A DNA stretch of 26,575 nucleotides, taken from Patescibacteria group bacterium (lineage in GTDB: Bacteria; Patescibacteriota; WWE3; UBA101185; UBA10185). Shown here one piece after another: positions 1-7,697 of this stretch; position 1 is the first letter of the stretch; every line of letters starts with the position of its first letter. The notes under the pieces were generated by a model. It was not told where the DNA came from, did not search any database, and saw only the letters and a program-made list of their open reading frames with translations. The position numbers and the translations under genes are program-made. The DNA lies in the NCBI GenBank assembly GCA_022710505.1, contig JAKLGS010000005.1:1-26575 (forward strand), read 5' to 3'.

Positions 1-147
1 CAAAAAAATCGTACGGAGAAGTGTTTTTCCAATGTATAAGAGATCGAGACTAGTTACTTTATCAAATACCCAAAGTATCTTTATAAAAACTTCAACAAGA
101 AACAGCAGAATTTTTCTTGGTATGGAAATGTTAATCCCTAAAGACAT
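1..147 (-). CDS. Partial CDS, N-terminal 49 residues of an unrecognised, membrane-like protein
   Basis: An open frame starts with ATG at 147 and runs off the left edge without a stop. It begins 13 nt after the aspS stop codon, in the same direction, which fits the last visible gene of the leftward series. The translation starts MSLGINISIPRKILLFLVEV and continues with a hydrophobic stretch (about residues 13-29), then a mixed polar and hydrophobic part. No family is recognisable from 49 residues. There is no Shine-Dalgarno, as for most genes here. A plus-strand frame (2-172) is also open over the same bases, but it would overlap the 3' end of aspS head-on and has no start in view. The minus-strand reading is preferred on spacing and direction. 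Confidence 0.5.
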   Translation of the reverse strand, partial: MSLGINISIPRKILLFLVEVFIKILWVFDKVTSLDLLYIGKTLLRTIFL

Positions 148-160
148 TTTAACCGTAGAA

Positions 161-1453
161 TTATGGTTTTAATCTTCTAACATCCCTGGGAAGGAAAGTC
201 ACTTCCTTGACGCTTGGAATATTAAGAATTTTCATCACCAATCTTCCGGGGCCTATTCCGGCACCTCCGTGAGGAGGACAACCAAATTTAAAGAAATTAA
301 GGTAGTCACTCAAAGATTCAACGCTCATTCCCTTTTCTTTAGCTTGGGAAATCAAAACGTCATACCTATGTTCTCTTTGTGAGCCAGTGGTAATTTCAAG
401 ACCTTTATATAGAAGGTCAAAACTTTTTGTTAATGATGGGTTGTCCTCGTATCTCATATGGTAAAAAGGTCGTGCTTCTGCGGGCCAATCGGTAACAAAA
501 ACAAAATCGTGCCCAGTTTCTTCTTTTATTATTTTACAAATTTCTATTTCCTCTTCTCCACTGATATCAAACTTTCTGCCGGCTTTTATACCCGCTTTAT
601 TTAATTTTTCCTTTGCTTCTTCCATTGTAATTCTTGGAAAAGGAGTTGAAGGAATTTCCAAATCAGGTAGTACCGTATTTTTAAGCTGTGTAAAACCTGA
701 AACTATTAAATTCTCCTCCTCGGACATTACATCCAAATGAGAATCTATATAAGAAAGTTCAAAATCCCAACCGGTAAATTCGGTCATATGACGGGATGTG
801 AAAGAGGGCTCAGCCCTAAAAACAGGACCTACACAAAAAACCTTCTCAAACCCGGAAGCTTGAGCCATTTGCTTATAAAATTGAGGGGATTGAGCCAAGT
901 AAGCTTCACCTTCAAAATATTGTAATTTGAAAACATCGGAACCTGTTTCGCTTGCAGTACCCATCAAGGAAGGGGTGTAAATTTGAATGTAACCTTGTTG
1001 ACTGTAGTAGCTTCTAAAACCTTTTTCCAGCTCTGTCCAAACTTTAAATATTTTTAAATTCTCCTCTTTTCTCAAATCAACCCATCTCCAATCAAGTCTT
1101 TTTGTAATATCAGTAGGTTCCCCGCTCTTTTCTTCCAAAACAGGAATAGGAAGTTCGGGCTCTGCTTTAGATAAAATCTCCAAACTCTCGGCGGAAATTT
1201 CAAAACCCCCGGGAGCCTGCTTCTCTTCCTTAACCAAACCTTCAATAGAAACCACTGACTCTAAAGAAACCTCACCTGCCTTATTAAAAACCTCGCCGGC
1301 TCCCTTTAAAAAAACTACCTGTACCGTGCCGGTAACATCTCTAACAACAAAAAACTTAATCCCGCCCTGATCTCTTCTGACCTGAACAAAGCCTGAAACC
1401 TTGACTTTTTCACCTATTTTTTCTTTTAAATTTTTAATTTGTGTTCTTTCCAT
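161..1453 (-). CDS. aspS: Aspartyl-tRNA synthetase, archaeal type, probably non-discriminating (AspRS/AspRS2)
   Basis: Class II synthetase that charges tRNA-Asp. The 430-aa length and layout match the short archaeal-type AspRS; the bacterial GAD insertion is absent. An N-terminal OB-fold anticodon-binding domain (about 15-100) carries RRDQGGIKFFVVRD. The catalytic core has LAQSPQFYKQM (186-196), motif 2 FRAEPSFTSRHMTEF (212-226) and motif 3 around GGAGIGPGRLVM (396-407). The usual acidic residue before the motif 3 arginine is Gly403 here. From family knowledge, Pro in the APGG segment (79-82 region) and a non-Trp residue (Gln24) in the OB-fold resemble non-discriminating enzymes, which also make Asp-tRNA-Asn and need GatCAB; this specificity is inference. 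It starts 2 nt after the recJ stop, so the two are surely co-transcribed. Confidence 0.93.
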   Translation of the reverse strand: MERTQIKNLKEKIGEKVKVSGFVQVRRDQGGIKFFVVRDVTGTVQVVFLKGAGEVFNKAGEVSLESVVSIEGLVKEEKQAPGGFEISAESLEILSKAEPELPIPVLEEKSGEPTDITKRLDWRWVDLRKEENLKIFKVWTELEKGFRSYYSQQGYIQIYTPSLMGTASETGSDVFKLQYFEGEAYLAQSPQFYKQMAQASGFEKVFCVGPVFRAEPSFTSRHMTEFTGWDFELSYIDSHLDVMSEEENLIVSGFTQLKNTVLPDLEIPSTPFPRITMEEAKEKLNKAGIKAGRKFDISGEEEIEICKIIKEETGHDFVFVTDWPAEARPFYHMRYEDNPSLTKSFDLLYKGLEITTGSQREHRYDVLISQAKEKGMSVESLSDYLNFFKFGCPPHGGAGIGPGRLVMKILNIPSVKEVTFLPRDVRRLKP

Positions 1454-1455
1454 TT

Positions 1456-3084
1456 TTAAACCTTTCTAAAATCCTTAATCACTAAATCAAGATACGTATT
1501 ACCATTGTACTCATTTTTATTCAACATATAAACTAAATCTACCTTATCTCCAACTGCTAAATCTTTCTCGTATCTTGCTCCGCCAAAATATACTGCTTTG
1601 TGATATTTATTTCCATCGTAAAGTTTTAATTTTAGATGCGTTTTGTCCTTACCTATGATATCGCTGTTAACTATTACAAAATTTTCAGTTAAAAATAGTG
1701 GCTGTTCGTTTCCCATACCAAAAGGCTTTAATTTATCAATCTCATCAAGAATTTTTACATTTAAAATATCGGAGGGAATTTTTAAATCAATATTTAATAC
1801 GGGTACAAAAATATCATCATCAAATTCTTTTTCAATGTATTGGGATACTTTTTTCTGCATCTCGGGAATATTTTTCTTTTCAATTGTAAAACCACCCGCC
1901 ATGGGGTGGCCTCCTAAATCGACAAATAAATCATTAAATTTTCTTAAGATTTCAATAATATTTACGCCGGGTATAGACCTGACAGAACCTTTTCCGTAAC
2001 CATCTTCTAATGAGATCACCACGGAAGGTCGGTAATATCTTTGAGTTAGCTTCGCAGATACTAAACCAATAACGCCTTCATGAAACTTTTCATTGGATGA
2101 AAAAATTATTTTAGGAAGGTTTTTTTCATCTATTTCAGAGGCCATGTCGTACATCTCAATTGTTTTTTCCTGCCTCTCAATATTTTTCGAATTTAAACTT
2201 GAAGATAGCTTCTCTAAAACCGTTTCGTCATGTTCAGTTAAGAGTCTTATTGAATCCTCTGAACTTTTTAACCTCCCAGAAGCATTTAATCGGGGACCGA
2301 CCGCCCAACCAATTTCGTAAGTAGTAATTTCAATATCTTTTATACTTGAAACCTCAAATAATTTTTTAATCCAAAGCGGTGGATTACTATTAATTACTTC
2401 TAAACCTTTTTTTACAATTATTCTATTAAATCCCGTTAAGGGAATTAGGTCAGTGACGGTAGCTACGGAGGCATTTACTATCCCGTCCCTGCTTTTTGAT
2501 CCCAAAGCTTTTGATAACAACCAAGCTATTGCGGCACCACATACGCCATCGTTCCACACCAGAAGATCGGGGGTGGGCACTTTCTCCGGCTTTTGATGAT
2601 GATCTGTAAGTATCACGGAATGACCTAATTTTTTGATATAAGAAATTTCTTCAAATGCAGTGACACCTACATCGACCGTAATAAAAAGCACTTTCTCATC
2701 GGATTTATAATTGTCCAAAGCTTCATCTATCGCAAGTTTGGATAAACCGTAGTTATGCTCAAATCTATTCGGAATAAAATAAGAAACTTTATCGTATTTT
2801 TTTTCATATTTAAAAAAGTTATACAAAATCGCTGTCGCATTTATCCCGTCAGAATCGTAATCTCCAAAAATCAGAATGGGAGTATTTTTTTCCATTTCAG
2901 AAAAAATTAGGTCGCGGGCTTTTGAGAGAGATTTTTTAAAATCAGAACTTAAAGATTCAAAAGATTCATTTAAAGTAGGTGTTTTTAAGAACAGATCAAT
3001 ATCTTTAACACCTCTTCCCTCGAGGATAGAGAGCGAAATATCCTTTTTCTGGTTGTAATCGCCTGTGATTTTCCATGTATACAT
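1456..3084 (-). CDS. recJ: Single-stranded-DNA exonuclease RecJ
   Basis: Predicted 5'-3' single-strand DNA exonuclease of the DHH phosphoesterase superfamily, acting in recombination and mismatch/base-excision repair. Visible metal-binding motifs are FGDYDSDG (73-80), VDVG (137-140), the signature DHH (161-163) in ILTDHHQKP, and VATVTDLIPLTG (208-218). The RecJ-specific VGPRLNASGRL lies at 262-272, and the DHHA1-domain GGHPMAGG near 390-398. The C-terminal part (about 440-542) should be the OB-fold DNA-binding domain. At 542 aa it is slightly shorter than typical RecJ. ATG at 3084 gives a complete N-terminus. It lies 33 bp downstream of the secF-like gene and 2 nt upstream of aspS. No catalytic residue appears missing. 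Confidence 0.93.
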   Translation of the reverse strand: MYTWKITGDYNQKKDISLSILEGRGVKDIDLFLKTPTLNESFESLSSDFKKSLSKARDLIFSEMEKNTPILIFGDYDSDGINATAILYNFFKYEKKYDKVSYFIPNRFEHNYGLSKLAIDEALDNYKSDEKVLFITVDVGVTAFEEISYIKKLGHSVILTDHHQKPEKVPTPDLLVWNDGVCGAAIAWLLSKALGSKSRDGIVNASVATVTDLIPLTGFNRIIVKKGLEVINSNPPLWIKKLFEVSSIKDIEITTYEIGWAVGPRLNASGRLKSSEDSIRLLTEHDETVLEKLSSSLNSKNIERQEKTIEMYDMASEIDEKNLPKIIFSSNEKFHEGVIGLVSAKLTQRYYRPSVVISLEDGYGKGSVRSIPGVNIIEILRKFNDLFVDLGGHPMAGGFTIEKKNIPEMQKKVSQYIEKEFDDDIFVPVLNIDLKIPSDILNVKILDEIDKLKPFGMGNEQPLFLTENFVIVNSDIIGKDKTHLKLKLYDGNKYHKAVYFGGARYEKDLAVGDKVDLVYMLNKNEYNGNTYLDLVIKDFRKV

Positions 3085-3117
3085 AATTTATATAATAAAA
3101 ACTAAGAAAATGGATAT

Positions 3118-3666
3118 TTATTTTGAGAGTTTTAAATACTTTTTAAGCACCAATGGTAAAAGTACCGTGTGAGTAAAAAACACTACCAAAATATCCAAAA
3201 ACGCAAATAAAATAAAACTATTCAAACTGCCGTTTCCGAAAACATACAGTGGGACTAAGATTAAAACTAACAACAAACAAAAATCTCTAACCGATGTGGA
3301 TATCTCTTTTTGATAATCTCTCGAGCCGGCATCTTTATTTTTACTTGAATAACTTACCCTTTCATTTAATTTATAAAATGCTACCGTCTCAATGTAGATG
3401 CATAAGAAATTCAGGAATATAAACAAGATAATGTCTGTATCTTCTCCGGGATAAATATGAAAAACACTTAAAAGTGCCTTGGCGATTAAATAAATAGCAA
3501 CAGTGGATAGCTGATTTATTAAAAAGTAGATTGTAACTTCTTTCGAATCGTTCTTGAGATTATCTTTTTTCATTACCGACAAGAAAAATACCAGACCTAT
3601 TGAAGAAAGGATTATTACCATTATATATGCTGAATATTTAGATAAAAATATTGCTAAGAAATTCAT
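3118..3666 (-). CDS. SecF-like membrane protein, highly divergent and lacking the periplasmic domain
   Basis: A 182-aa protein with about five predicted membrane segments (roughly 8-30, 44-68, 78-97, 129-146, 150-170). On its own it is hard to name, but its ATG overlaps the stop of the SecD-like gene in an ATGA junction (3663-3666), the classic secD-secF arrangement. The segment IETVAFYKLNER (residues 92-103 region) can be aligned with the conserved SecF TM4 sequence NDTVVVFDRIREN, with Asp replaced by Glu and one residue deleted. The SecF TM1 and following periplasmic (P4) domain is missing: SecF is usually about 300 aa. If this is SecF, it would act with the SecD-like protein in proton-driven pulling of secreted chains from SecYEG. 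The assignment rests on context plus a weak motif, and a non-functional relic is possible. Confidence 0.55.
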   Translation of the reverse strand: MNFLAIFLSKYSAYIMVIILSSIGLVFFLSVMKKDNLKNDSKEVTIYFLINQLSTVAIYLIAKALLSVFHIYPGEDTDIILFIFLNFLCIYIETVAFYKLNERVSYSSKNKDAGSRDYQKEISTSVRDFCLLLVLILVPLYVFGNGSLNSFILFAFLDILVVFFTHTVLLPLVLKKYLKLSK

Positions 3667-5018
3667 TTTTCTTTAGGTCTTTCACCACCTTTAAATGCCC
3701 ACAAGAGAGTGGGAAATAAAAATGAATAAAATAATACTACTACCAGCATCCCGGCAAAGGTTGAAAAATAGAAGGTTCTGGAAAACCCCGATGAAATGAA
3801 ATATAAAATCAGAGATACAGCTAAAATAAGAATTGAGGGATATGAAATTGCACTTTTATCTTTAACTAAAACTTGATTAAAAGATATTTCAAAAGGAACC
3901 CCAGAGATTAAATCTTTATTAATTTTTGTATGAATCGCGTCTCCGATATAAGTCATAATTCCCATAACGAGAATTAGGGATAGGAACATTTGGGTACCTA
4001 CTGGTATTGAGAATAATTTTGAAATTGCTAGGTAAATTAAAACAGAGAGCAGTAGAGAGTAAGAAAACACCAATCCTCTAACATTAAATTTTAATAGAAA
4101 ATAAGCAGAGATGAGCAGAATACTTATAAAAAAGGCCTTCGCATATTTTTCAATAAAATTTGAACCCATCACAGGAGGAACTTGCGTTGTTTCAACTGCA
4201 GATATACCTTCGGGTAAAGGATTTTTTATTTGTAGGTTATAATCGTCGATAATGTATTGAGGGTAAGTATTATTAACCGCCGGGTCCAAGTTCTTGTTAT
4301 CAAGGATATTTTCACCAATCATGGGCATTAGAAAAGGATAGTCAAAATTACTCACGTAAACAGCTATTGGTAATCCAATATTTTTACCAGCCAAATCATA
4401 AAACTTCTGTCTTCCGATATCTGTAAAAACTATTTGCATTTTATAAACACCCGTCTGATCCATTACATTAACAAAACCTTGAACATCGTTTTCATTTATG
4501 TCTGTATCTTGCCACCTGTCAGATTCTAAATAAAAATTCTGAAATTTATCTTTACTCCAGTCTTGAGGATTTTTAACTGTTCTAAAAATTATTTTTCCGC
4601 TTCCGGTCACTATACTGTTAATCCTGTCGCTGTCTTCAAAAGTAGGAATAGTAATTGAAATCTTATCCTCACTTTCTTGACTTACTTTATAATCAGATAT
4701 CCTGGAGAGATTTAGCCTTTTTTGAGTAACAGAAAGCAACCTTGAGATAACTTCTGGATTATTTTCTAAATCTTTGTTTTTTAACTCGAATGATAATTTT
4801 TTACTTTCACCAATACCCGATCCTTTTTTAAACTCTTTCAAATCAAGCACCTTGCCATCTTTTGACCACGGAATTTTTACCTGCATGCCTCCGATACTTG
4901 AGTTAAGAATAAGGTAATCTGAATCGACAACAACCGGGATTTCAGGCAAAACAATAAGAACAGAAATTGAAAAAATTAACGCTATTAATACTAATTTGAA
5001 AGTTTGTTTCCCCGACAT
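3663..5018 (-). CDS. SecD-like protein-export membrane protein, divergent
   Basis: A 451-aa protein with the SecD layout: TM1 (about 8-28), a large extracellular region (30-288) and five C-terminal membrane segments (about 292-310, 314-334, 341-360, 392-410, 418-440). The stretch VISRLLSVTQKRLNLSRISDY (90-110) followed by KISITIPTFEDSDRINSIVTGSGKIIFRTV (119-148) matches the P1-base region of SecD, where similar text reads RRVDALGV ... IVVELPG ... LGKTAKLEFR. The proton-relay motif GMAVDAN of TM4 corresponds to GIMTYIGD (353-360), so the conserved Asp is Tyr357, with an Asp three residues later. The canonical LDLKGG near the N-terminus is not recognisable. It lies 18 bp downstream of the HTH-nucleotidyltransferase gene, and its stop overlaps the SecF-like start by 4 nt. 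Export assistance is inferred. Confidence 0.7.
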   Translation of the reverse strand: MSGKQTFKLVLIALIFSISVLIVLPEIPVVVDSDYLILNSSIGGMQVKIPWSKDGKVLDLKEFKKGSGIGESKKLSFELKNKDLENNPEVISRLLSVTQKRLNLSRISDYKVSQESEDKISITIPTFEDSDRINSIVTGSGKIIFRTVKNPQDWSKDKFQNFYLESDRWQDTDINENDVQGFVNVMDQTGVYKMQIVFTDIGRQKFYDLAGKNIGLPIAVYVSNFDYPFLMPMIGENILDNKNLDPAVNNTYPQYIIDDYNLQIKNPLPEGISAVETTQVPPVMGSNFIEKYAKAFFISILLISAYFLLKFNVRGLVFSYSLLLSVLIYLAISKLFSIPVGTQMFLSLILVMGIMTYIGDAIHTKINKDLISGVPFEISFNQVLVKDKSAISYPSILILAVSLILYFISSGFSRTFYFSTFAGMLVVVLFYSFLFPTLLWAFKGGERPKEK

Positions 5019-5036
5019 GTTTAAACATTAGAAATT

Positions 5037-5618
5037 TTACACTACTGCACAAAATTTCTCATCATCTCCAATTAACATAGTTCTACTTTGAGTCATTACT
5101 CTGTAAATAAAGGGGTCGTTAGTTCTTTTTCTGCTCATAAATTCTTCCATATTCATAACCGAATAGTTAATTTCTTTATTCATCTTGCCTTCCTCTTCTT
5201 TCACGACATTTTTAATAACTTCTAAATCGACATCTCCCACTATAAAAAGATCCACATCCAAAGCCGTAGATTTTCTCCCTCTTAAGAAAGCCAAAGATAA
5301 AACCGCGTAATCTATCATTCCAATTCTTTTTTCATTTTTAACTATAGCCGCACCTACTCCCTCTTCCTTAGCCACCAAAGACAATAAATCCGAAAAAAAC
5401 GGATGGCTTGTCTCAATTTGATAAAAAATCTTATTTGAACTTTGTCTTCTATTTACGAGATTAATTTCAAAAAGGTTGTCCAGCTCTCTTCTGACTGCGT
5501 TTATTTCTGCTCCAACCTGTCTCACAATAGCTCTAATGTGAAATGCCCTGTTAGGATTTAAAAGAAGAAGTTTAAGTATGTTCACTCTGACTTCTGATAC
5601 CAATATTTTATTCAGCAT
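5037..5618 (-). CDS. Winged-helix HTH protein fused to a nucleotidyltransferase-like domain
   Basis: 193 aa. Residues 1-75 form an ArsR/MarR-like winged helix: EVRVNILKLLLLNP opens the first helix, a turn and recognition helix follow (FHIRAIVRQVGAEINAVRRELDNL), then a wing (VNRRQSSNKIFYQI). The C-terminal half resembles a minimal nucleotidyltransferase fold, with DVDLFIVGD as the acidic metal-binding strand. The usual GS of the GSxxRG motif is lost, leaving LRGRKS upstream, so catalysis is uncertain. Such two-domain proteins are common in CPR genomes and are thought to be transcriptional regulators. It heads the secD-secF-recJ-aspS series with a good TATAAT upstream, so regulation of this series is possible but not shown. 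The target is unknown. Confidence 0.72.
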   Translation of the reverse strand: MLNKILVSEVRVNILKLLLLNPNRAFHIRAIVRQVGAEINAVRRELDNLFEINLVNRRQSSNKIFYQIETSHPFFSDLLSLVAKEEGVGAAIVKNEKRIGMIDYAVLSLAFLRGRKSTALDVDLFIVGDVDLEVIKNVVKEEEGKMNKEINYSVMNMEEFMSRKRTNDPFIYRVMTQSRTMLIGDDEKFCAVV

Positions 5619-5663
5619 ATTTTAATTCCGGGCAGATTATTTATAAACCTATAACTTAGATAC

Positions 5664-5669
5664 ATTATA
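5664..5669 (-). promoter_or_regulatory. -10 element (TATAAT) for the HTH-NTase/secD/secF/recJ/aspS series
   Basis: In the 81-bp gap between the DUF3048 and HTH-NTase genes, the minus strand carries a perfect TATAAT within TGTATAATG. A start site around 5657 would leave a leader of about 38 nt. The -35 region is poor (CTGTGA near the right distance). A 5-bp inverted repeat, TTATA-4-TATAA, at 5641-5654 lies just downstream of the expected start and could be an operator, though it is short enough to be chance. Confidence 0.5.
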
Positions 5670-5699
5670 CATTTTTACGACCGTTTTCACAGGTATTTT

Positions 5700-6974
5700 T
5701 TAGTTATAGACCACCTGCTCTACATTTCTATCGGGAACAATCGCTATCCAAAACTTACCTCTGTTAAATTCAATTTCCTGACCGTTAGTATCATAAAATA
5801 AGGTTCTTTCATCTCTGGAAGCCTTGCTCCAAGTAGCATCTACAACCTTACCGTCAATAAAAACAAGGGCTTTACCGCTACCAACCAACTGATAATCAAG
5901 CCTTCCTTTGTCATCTCCGACTATTGAGTTTTCAGTGGCGAATTGAATAATTAGGTTTTTTACTTCAACTTGCTCACCGGTTTCCTGATCTTTATGAGGA
6001 ATTGGGTTGTCGGCAGAATCGTAGCCTGTAAATTTTAGGTAAGTATTGTTTTGAGGATTGTATTCAAAAACACTGGAATAATCACCTTTATTCCAGAAAT
6101 CTATTGAAATTTTGGAAGCTGATGAACTCGTAGAATATTTTTCAGAATTATCCTTAAATGTATACATTCTTATATCTCCCTTACCTTCCCACCCCAGCTT
6201 CAAACCTAATTCTCTTAGTTTTACTCCGTTTACATAAGCAGTGTGCTCGTAAGCCACATTTCTTGGATTATCTCTCCAGGTACATCCGGGATAAGATTCA
6301 CAACCACCTCTGAAAAGACTTCTAACCGGCCACGTATCTATGGCCAGTAAAGCCTGGGGTGAATACCCAATATGCATAATCATAGCGTCGCTTAATTCCT
6401 TTACTAAAACTAAATAATATTCTCTGGTGCTCCTGACAGGGCCGATTTTTTCAGGTGTTATAGTATGGAAAAACGCCAAAAACCTTGTTATACCACCTTC
6501 TGCAACTATCTCATAAACTAAATCAGCGTACACAAGCCCGGACTGAGGTCTTGCATCAATATGGTTATTTATCATTACACCAAAAGGTCTTTCATTTACC
6601 CAAGAACCTGCCTCTGTTTCCGGATACTGAACACCTGTTAGATCAGCTGTTACTTTAACAACGTTGTCCATAAGGTTTTTGTCGGATAAAGGGTTAAGTT
6701 CTTTTTTGCCTATCTTTCCTGTTTTAACTAACACAATCCACAATGAAAAAAGTATTGAAATAACTGCCAAAAGAATTAGAAGTATTTTTTTGAGTTTATG
6801 GTTTGAGTTTTTTGAAGTGAAATATCGAGCTTTAGTTTTGGAATTTTTTGATGATGAATCTTTGTTTATTATGTTTTTTTCAAACTCGGATTTTGTTTTA
6901 GAGACTTCTTCTATATTTCCGGCAGAAAGGTCATCTATATCAAAGCCGGGGGTTATGTTAGTTATTTTAGGCAT
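5700..6974 (-). CDS. DUF3048 (YerB-like) membrane-anchored extracellular protein
   Basis: 424 aa. A cytoplasmic N-terminal tail of about 60 residues, rich in Ser/Lys/Asn, is followed by one membrane segment (62-84) and an extracellular domain. The DUF3048 signature is clear: RPFGVMINNHIDARPQSGL (129-147), then ADLVYEIVAEGGITRFLAFF (150-169) and a segment containing IGPVRSTREYY. The second half (about 290-420) matches the C-terminal DUF3048 domain, ending in a strand pair before the stop. The biochemical role of the family is not settled; Bacillus YerB is a lipoprotein of this family. Here it follows the sortase by 57 bp, which suggests a cell-envelope role. A TAAAAT hexamer ends 6 nt before the ATG, so the gene may also have its own leaderless transcript. 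Confidence 0.87.
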   Translation of the reverse strand: MPKITNITPGFDIDDLSAGNIEEVSKTKSEFEKNIINKDSSSKNSKTKARYFTSKNSNHKLKKILLILLAVISILFSLWIVLVKTGKIGKKELNPLSDKNLMDNVVKVTADLTGVQYPETEAGSWVNERPFGVMINNHIDARPQSGLVYADLVYEIVAEGGITRFLAFFHTITPEKIGPVRSTREYYLVLVKELSDAMIMHIGYSPQALLAIDTWPVRSLFRGGCESYPGCTWRDNPRNVAYEHTAYVNGVKLRELGLKLGWEGKGDIRMYTFKDNSEKYSTSSSASKISIDFWNKGDYSSVFEYNPQNNTYLKFTGYDSADNPIPHKDQETGEQVEVKNLIIQFATENSIVGDDKGRLDYQLVGSGKALVFIDGKVVDATWSKASRDERTLFYDTNGQEIEFNRGKFWIAIVPDRNVEQVVYN

Positions 6975-6986
6975 ATAGAAATTTTA
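6975..6986 (-). promoter_or_regulatory. -10-like hexamer 6 nt before the DUF3048 start codon (possible leaderless promoter)
   Basis: On the minus strand TAAAAT (6986-6981) is followed by six bases and then the ATG at 6974. Initiation at the normal distance would begin at or next to the A of the start codon. No good -35 is seen at 17 bp. The same motif with the same spacing occurs before the gene at 20631. Confidence 0.35.
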
Positions 6987-7031
6987 CAGGATTGTACAAT
7001 TTTTTACTACCGTTTAAATTTTATTGAAAAA

Positions 7032-7697
7032 TTATTTTTCAGCTAAATTACCTACGACCACTAACCTGCTAATTGTAGTTCCGGCCGGCCAACAGGTCAT
7101 AAGAGTTGCTGTTTTTTTATTGGTATCGTTTTCCATATATTTAATGTCATCAGGTTTTACCACAGAGACCTCAGTAACAATGTATTTATAAACCCAGTTT
7201 TCATAAACAAGGTAAAAAAAGTCCCCTGTTTCCATTTTGTTTAAAAGATAAAAAACAGAGTTGTATCTATTTGCGTTATAAAAATTGTCGGATGAGTGTG
7301 CGAAATAAAAGGAATTTCCGAATTCTCCCGGATAAGACGTGCCCTTAGCGTGAGCCACACCTTTGGTTAGTGCTACTTGGTAAACTTTTGAGTCATTTGG
7401 ATCTACATCCGCAATTACCTTTGAATTAGCAGCAATTTTAGGGATTATTATGCTAAAAAGAGGATCTTTAGCGATAATCACATCATCCTGGCCAAAAAAC
7501 CTCATAGAATCAAGCTCAGAGCTTGCTACGGGGGTATTTTCATTGGGTTTATTAAGCCTAAAAGAGATTTCTTTCTTGATTACAGGGAAAAAGATAACTA
7601 ACCCACCGAGGAAGGCTAGGGCTACTAAAAGTAGCCCTAGCCGTGTCATTTTCTTGTATATGTTTTGGCTTTTAAGCTTTTTTCTTCTTTGTCGCAC
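7032..7697 (-). CDS. Sortase transpeptidase (membrane-anchored)
   Basis: Predicted cysteine transpeptidase that cleaves an LPxTG-type signal and links the protein to an envelope acceptor. The 221-aa reading has a basic cytoplasmic start (RQRRKKLK), a membrane anchor (about 19-40) and an extracellular catalytic barrel. The catalytic triad is visible: His134 in YFAHSSD, Cys202 in TLMTC (198-202) and Arg211 in SRLVVVG. The gene lies directly downstream of the giant protein carrying LPATG, its obvious substrate. Two starts are possible: GTG at 7697, inside the last codons of the giant gene (26-nt overlap), or ATG at 7649, which still retains the anchor. The ATG is followed within 8 nt by a very strong mRNA hairpin. 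I list the longer form because it supplies the positive charges before the anchor. Confidence 0.9.
   Translation of the reverse strand: MRQRRKKLKSQNIYKKMTRLGLLLVALAFLGGLVIFFPVIKKEISFRLNKPNENTPVASSELDSMRFFGQDDVIIAKDPLFSIIIPKIAANSKVIADVDPNDSKVYQVALTKGVAHAKGTSYPGEFGNSFYFAHSSDNFYNANRYNSVFYLLNKMETGDFFYLVYENWVYKYIVTEVSVVKPDDIKYMENDTNKKTATLMTCWPAGTTISRLVVVGNLAEK
7614..7642 (-). promoter_or_regulatory. Perfect 13-bp stem, 3-nt loop hairpin in the sortase N-terminal coding region
   Basis: On the plus strand the arm GGCTAGGGCTACT (7614-7626), a spacer AAA and the exact reverse complement AGTAGCCCTAGCC (7630-7642) form a GC-rich perfect hairpin. In the mRNA it begins 7 nt after the ATG at 7649 and about 30 nt after the adhesin stop. 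No U-tract follows, so it is not a classical terminator. It could slow ribosomes at the start, stop RNA decay or separate expression of adhesin and sortase. It encodes the anchor segment RLGLLLVALA. Function is inferred. Confidence 0.6.

Noticed and set aside
2..172. Plus-strand open frame at the left edge, 56 codons without stop
   Set aside because: It overlaps the aspS 3' end head-on and has no start in the window; the minus-strand frame from ATG 147 fits the direction and 13-nt spacing after aspS.
3663..3666. Recoding of UGA as glycine, as in some CPR groups
   Set aside because: UGA is the stop codon of the SecD-like gene in the ATGA overlap, and no in-frame TGA interrupts conserved motifs; the standard code 11 fits.
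7672..7697. Frameshift between adhesin and sortase
   Set aside because: The 26-nt overlap is explained by a GTG start within the adhesin end or by the ATG at 7649; both proteins have complete ends.
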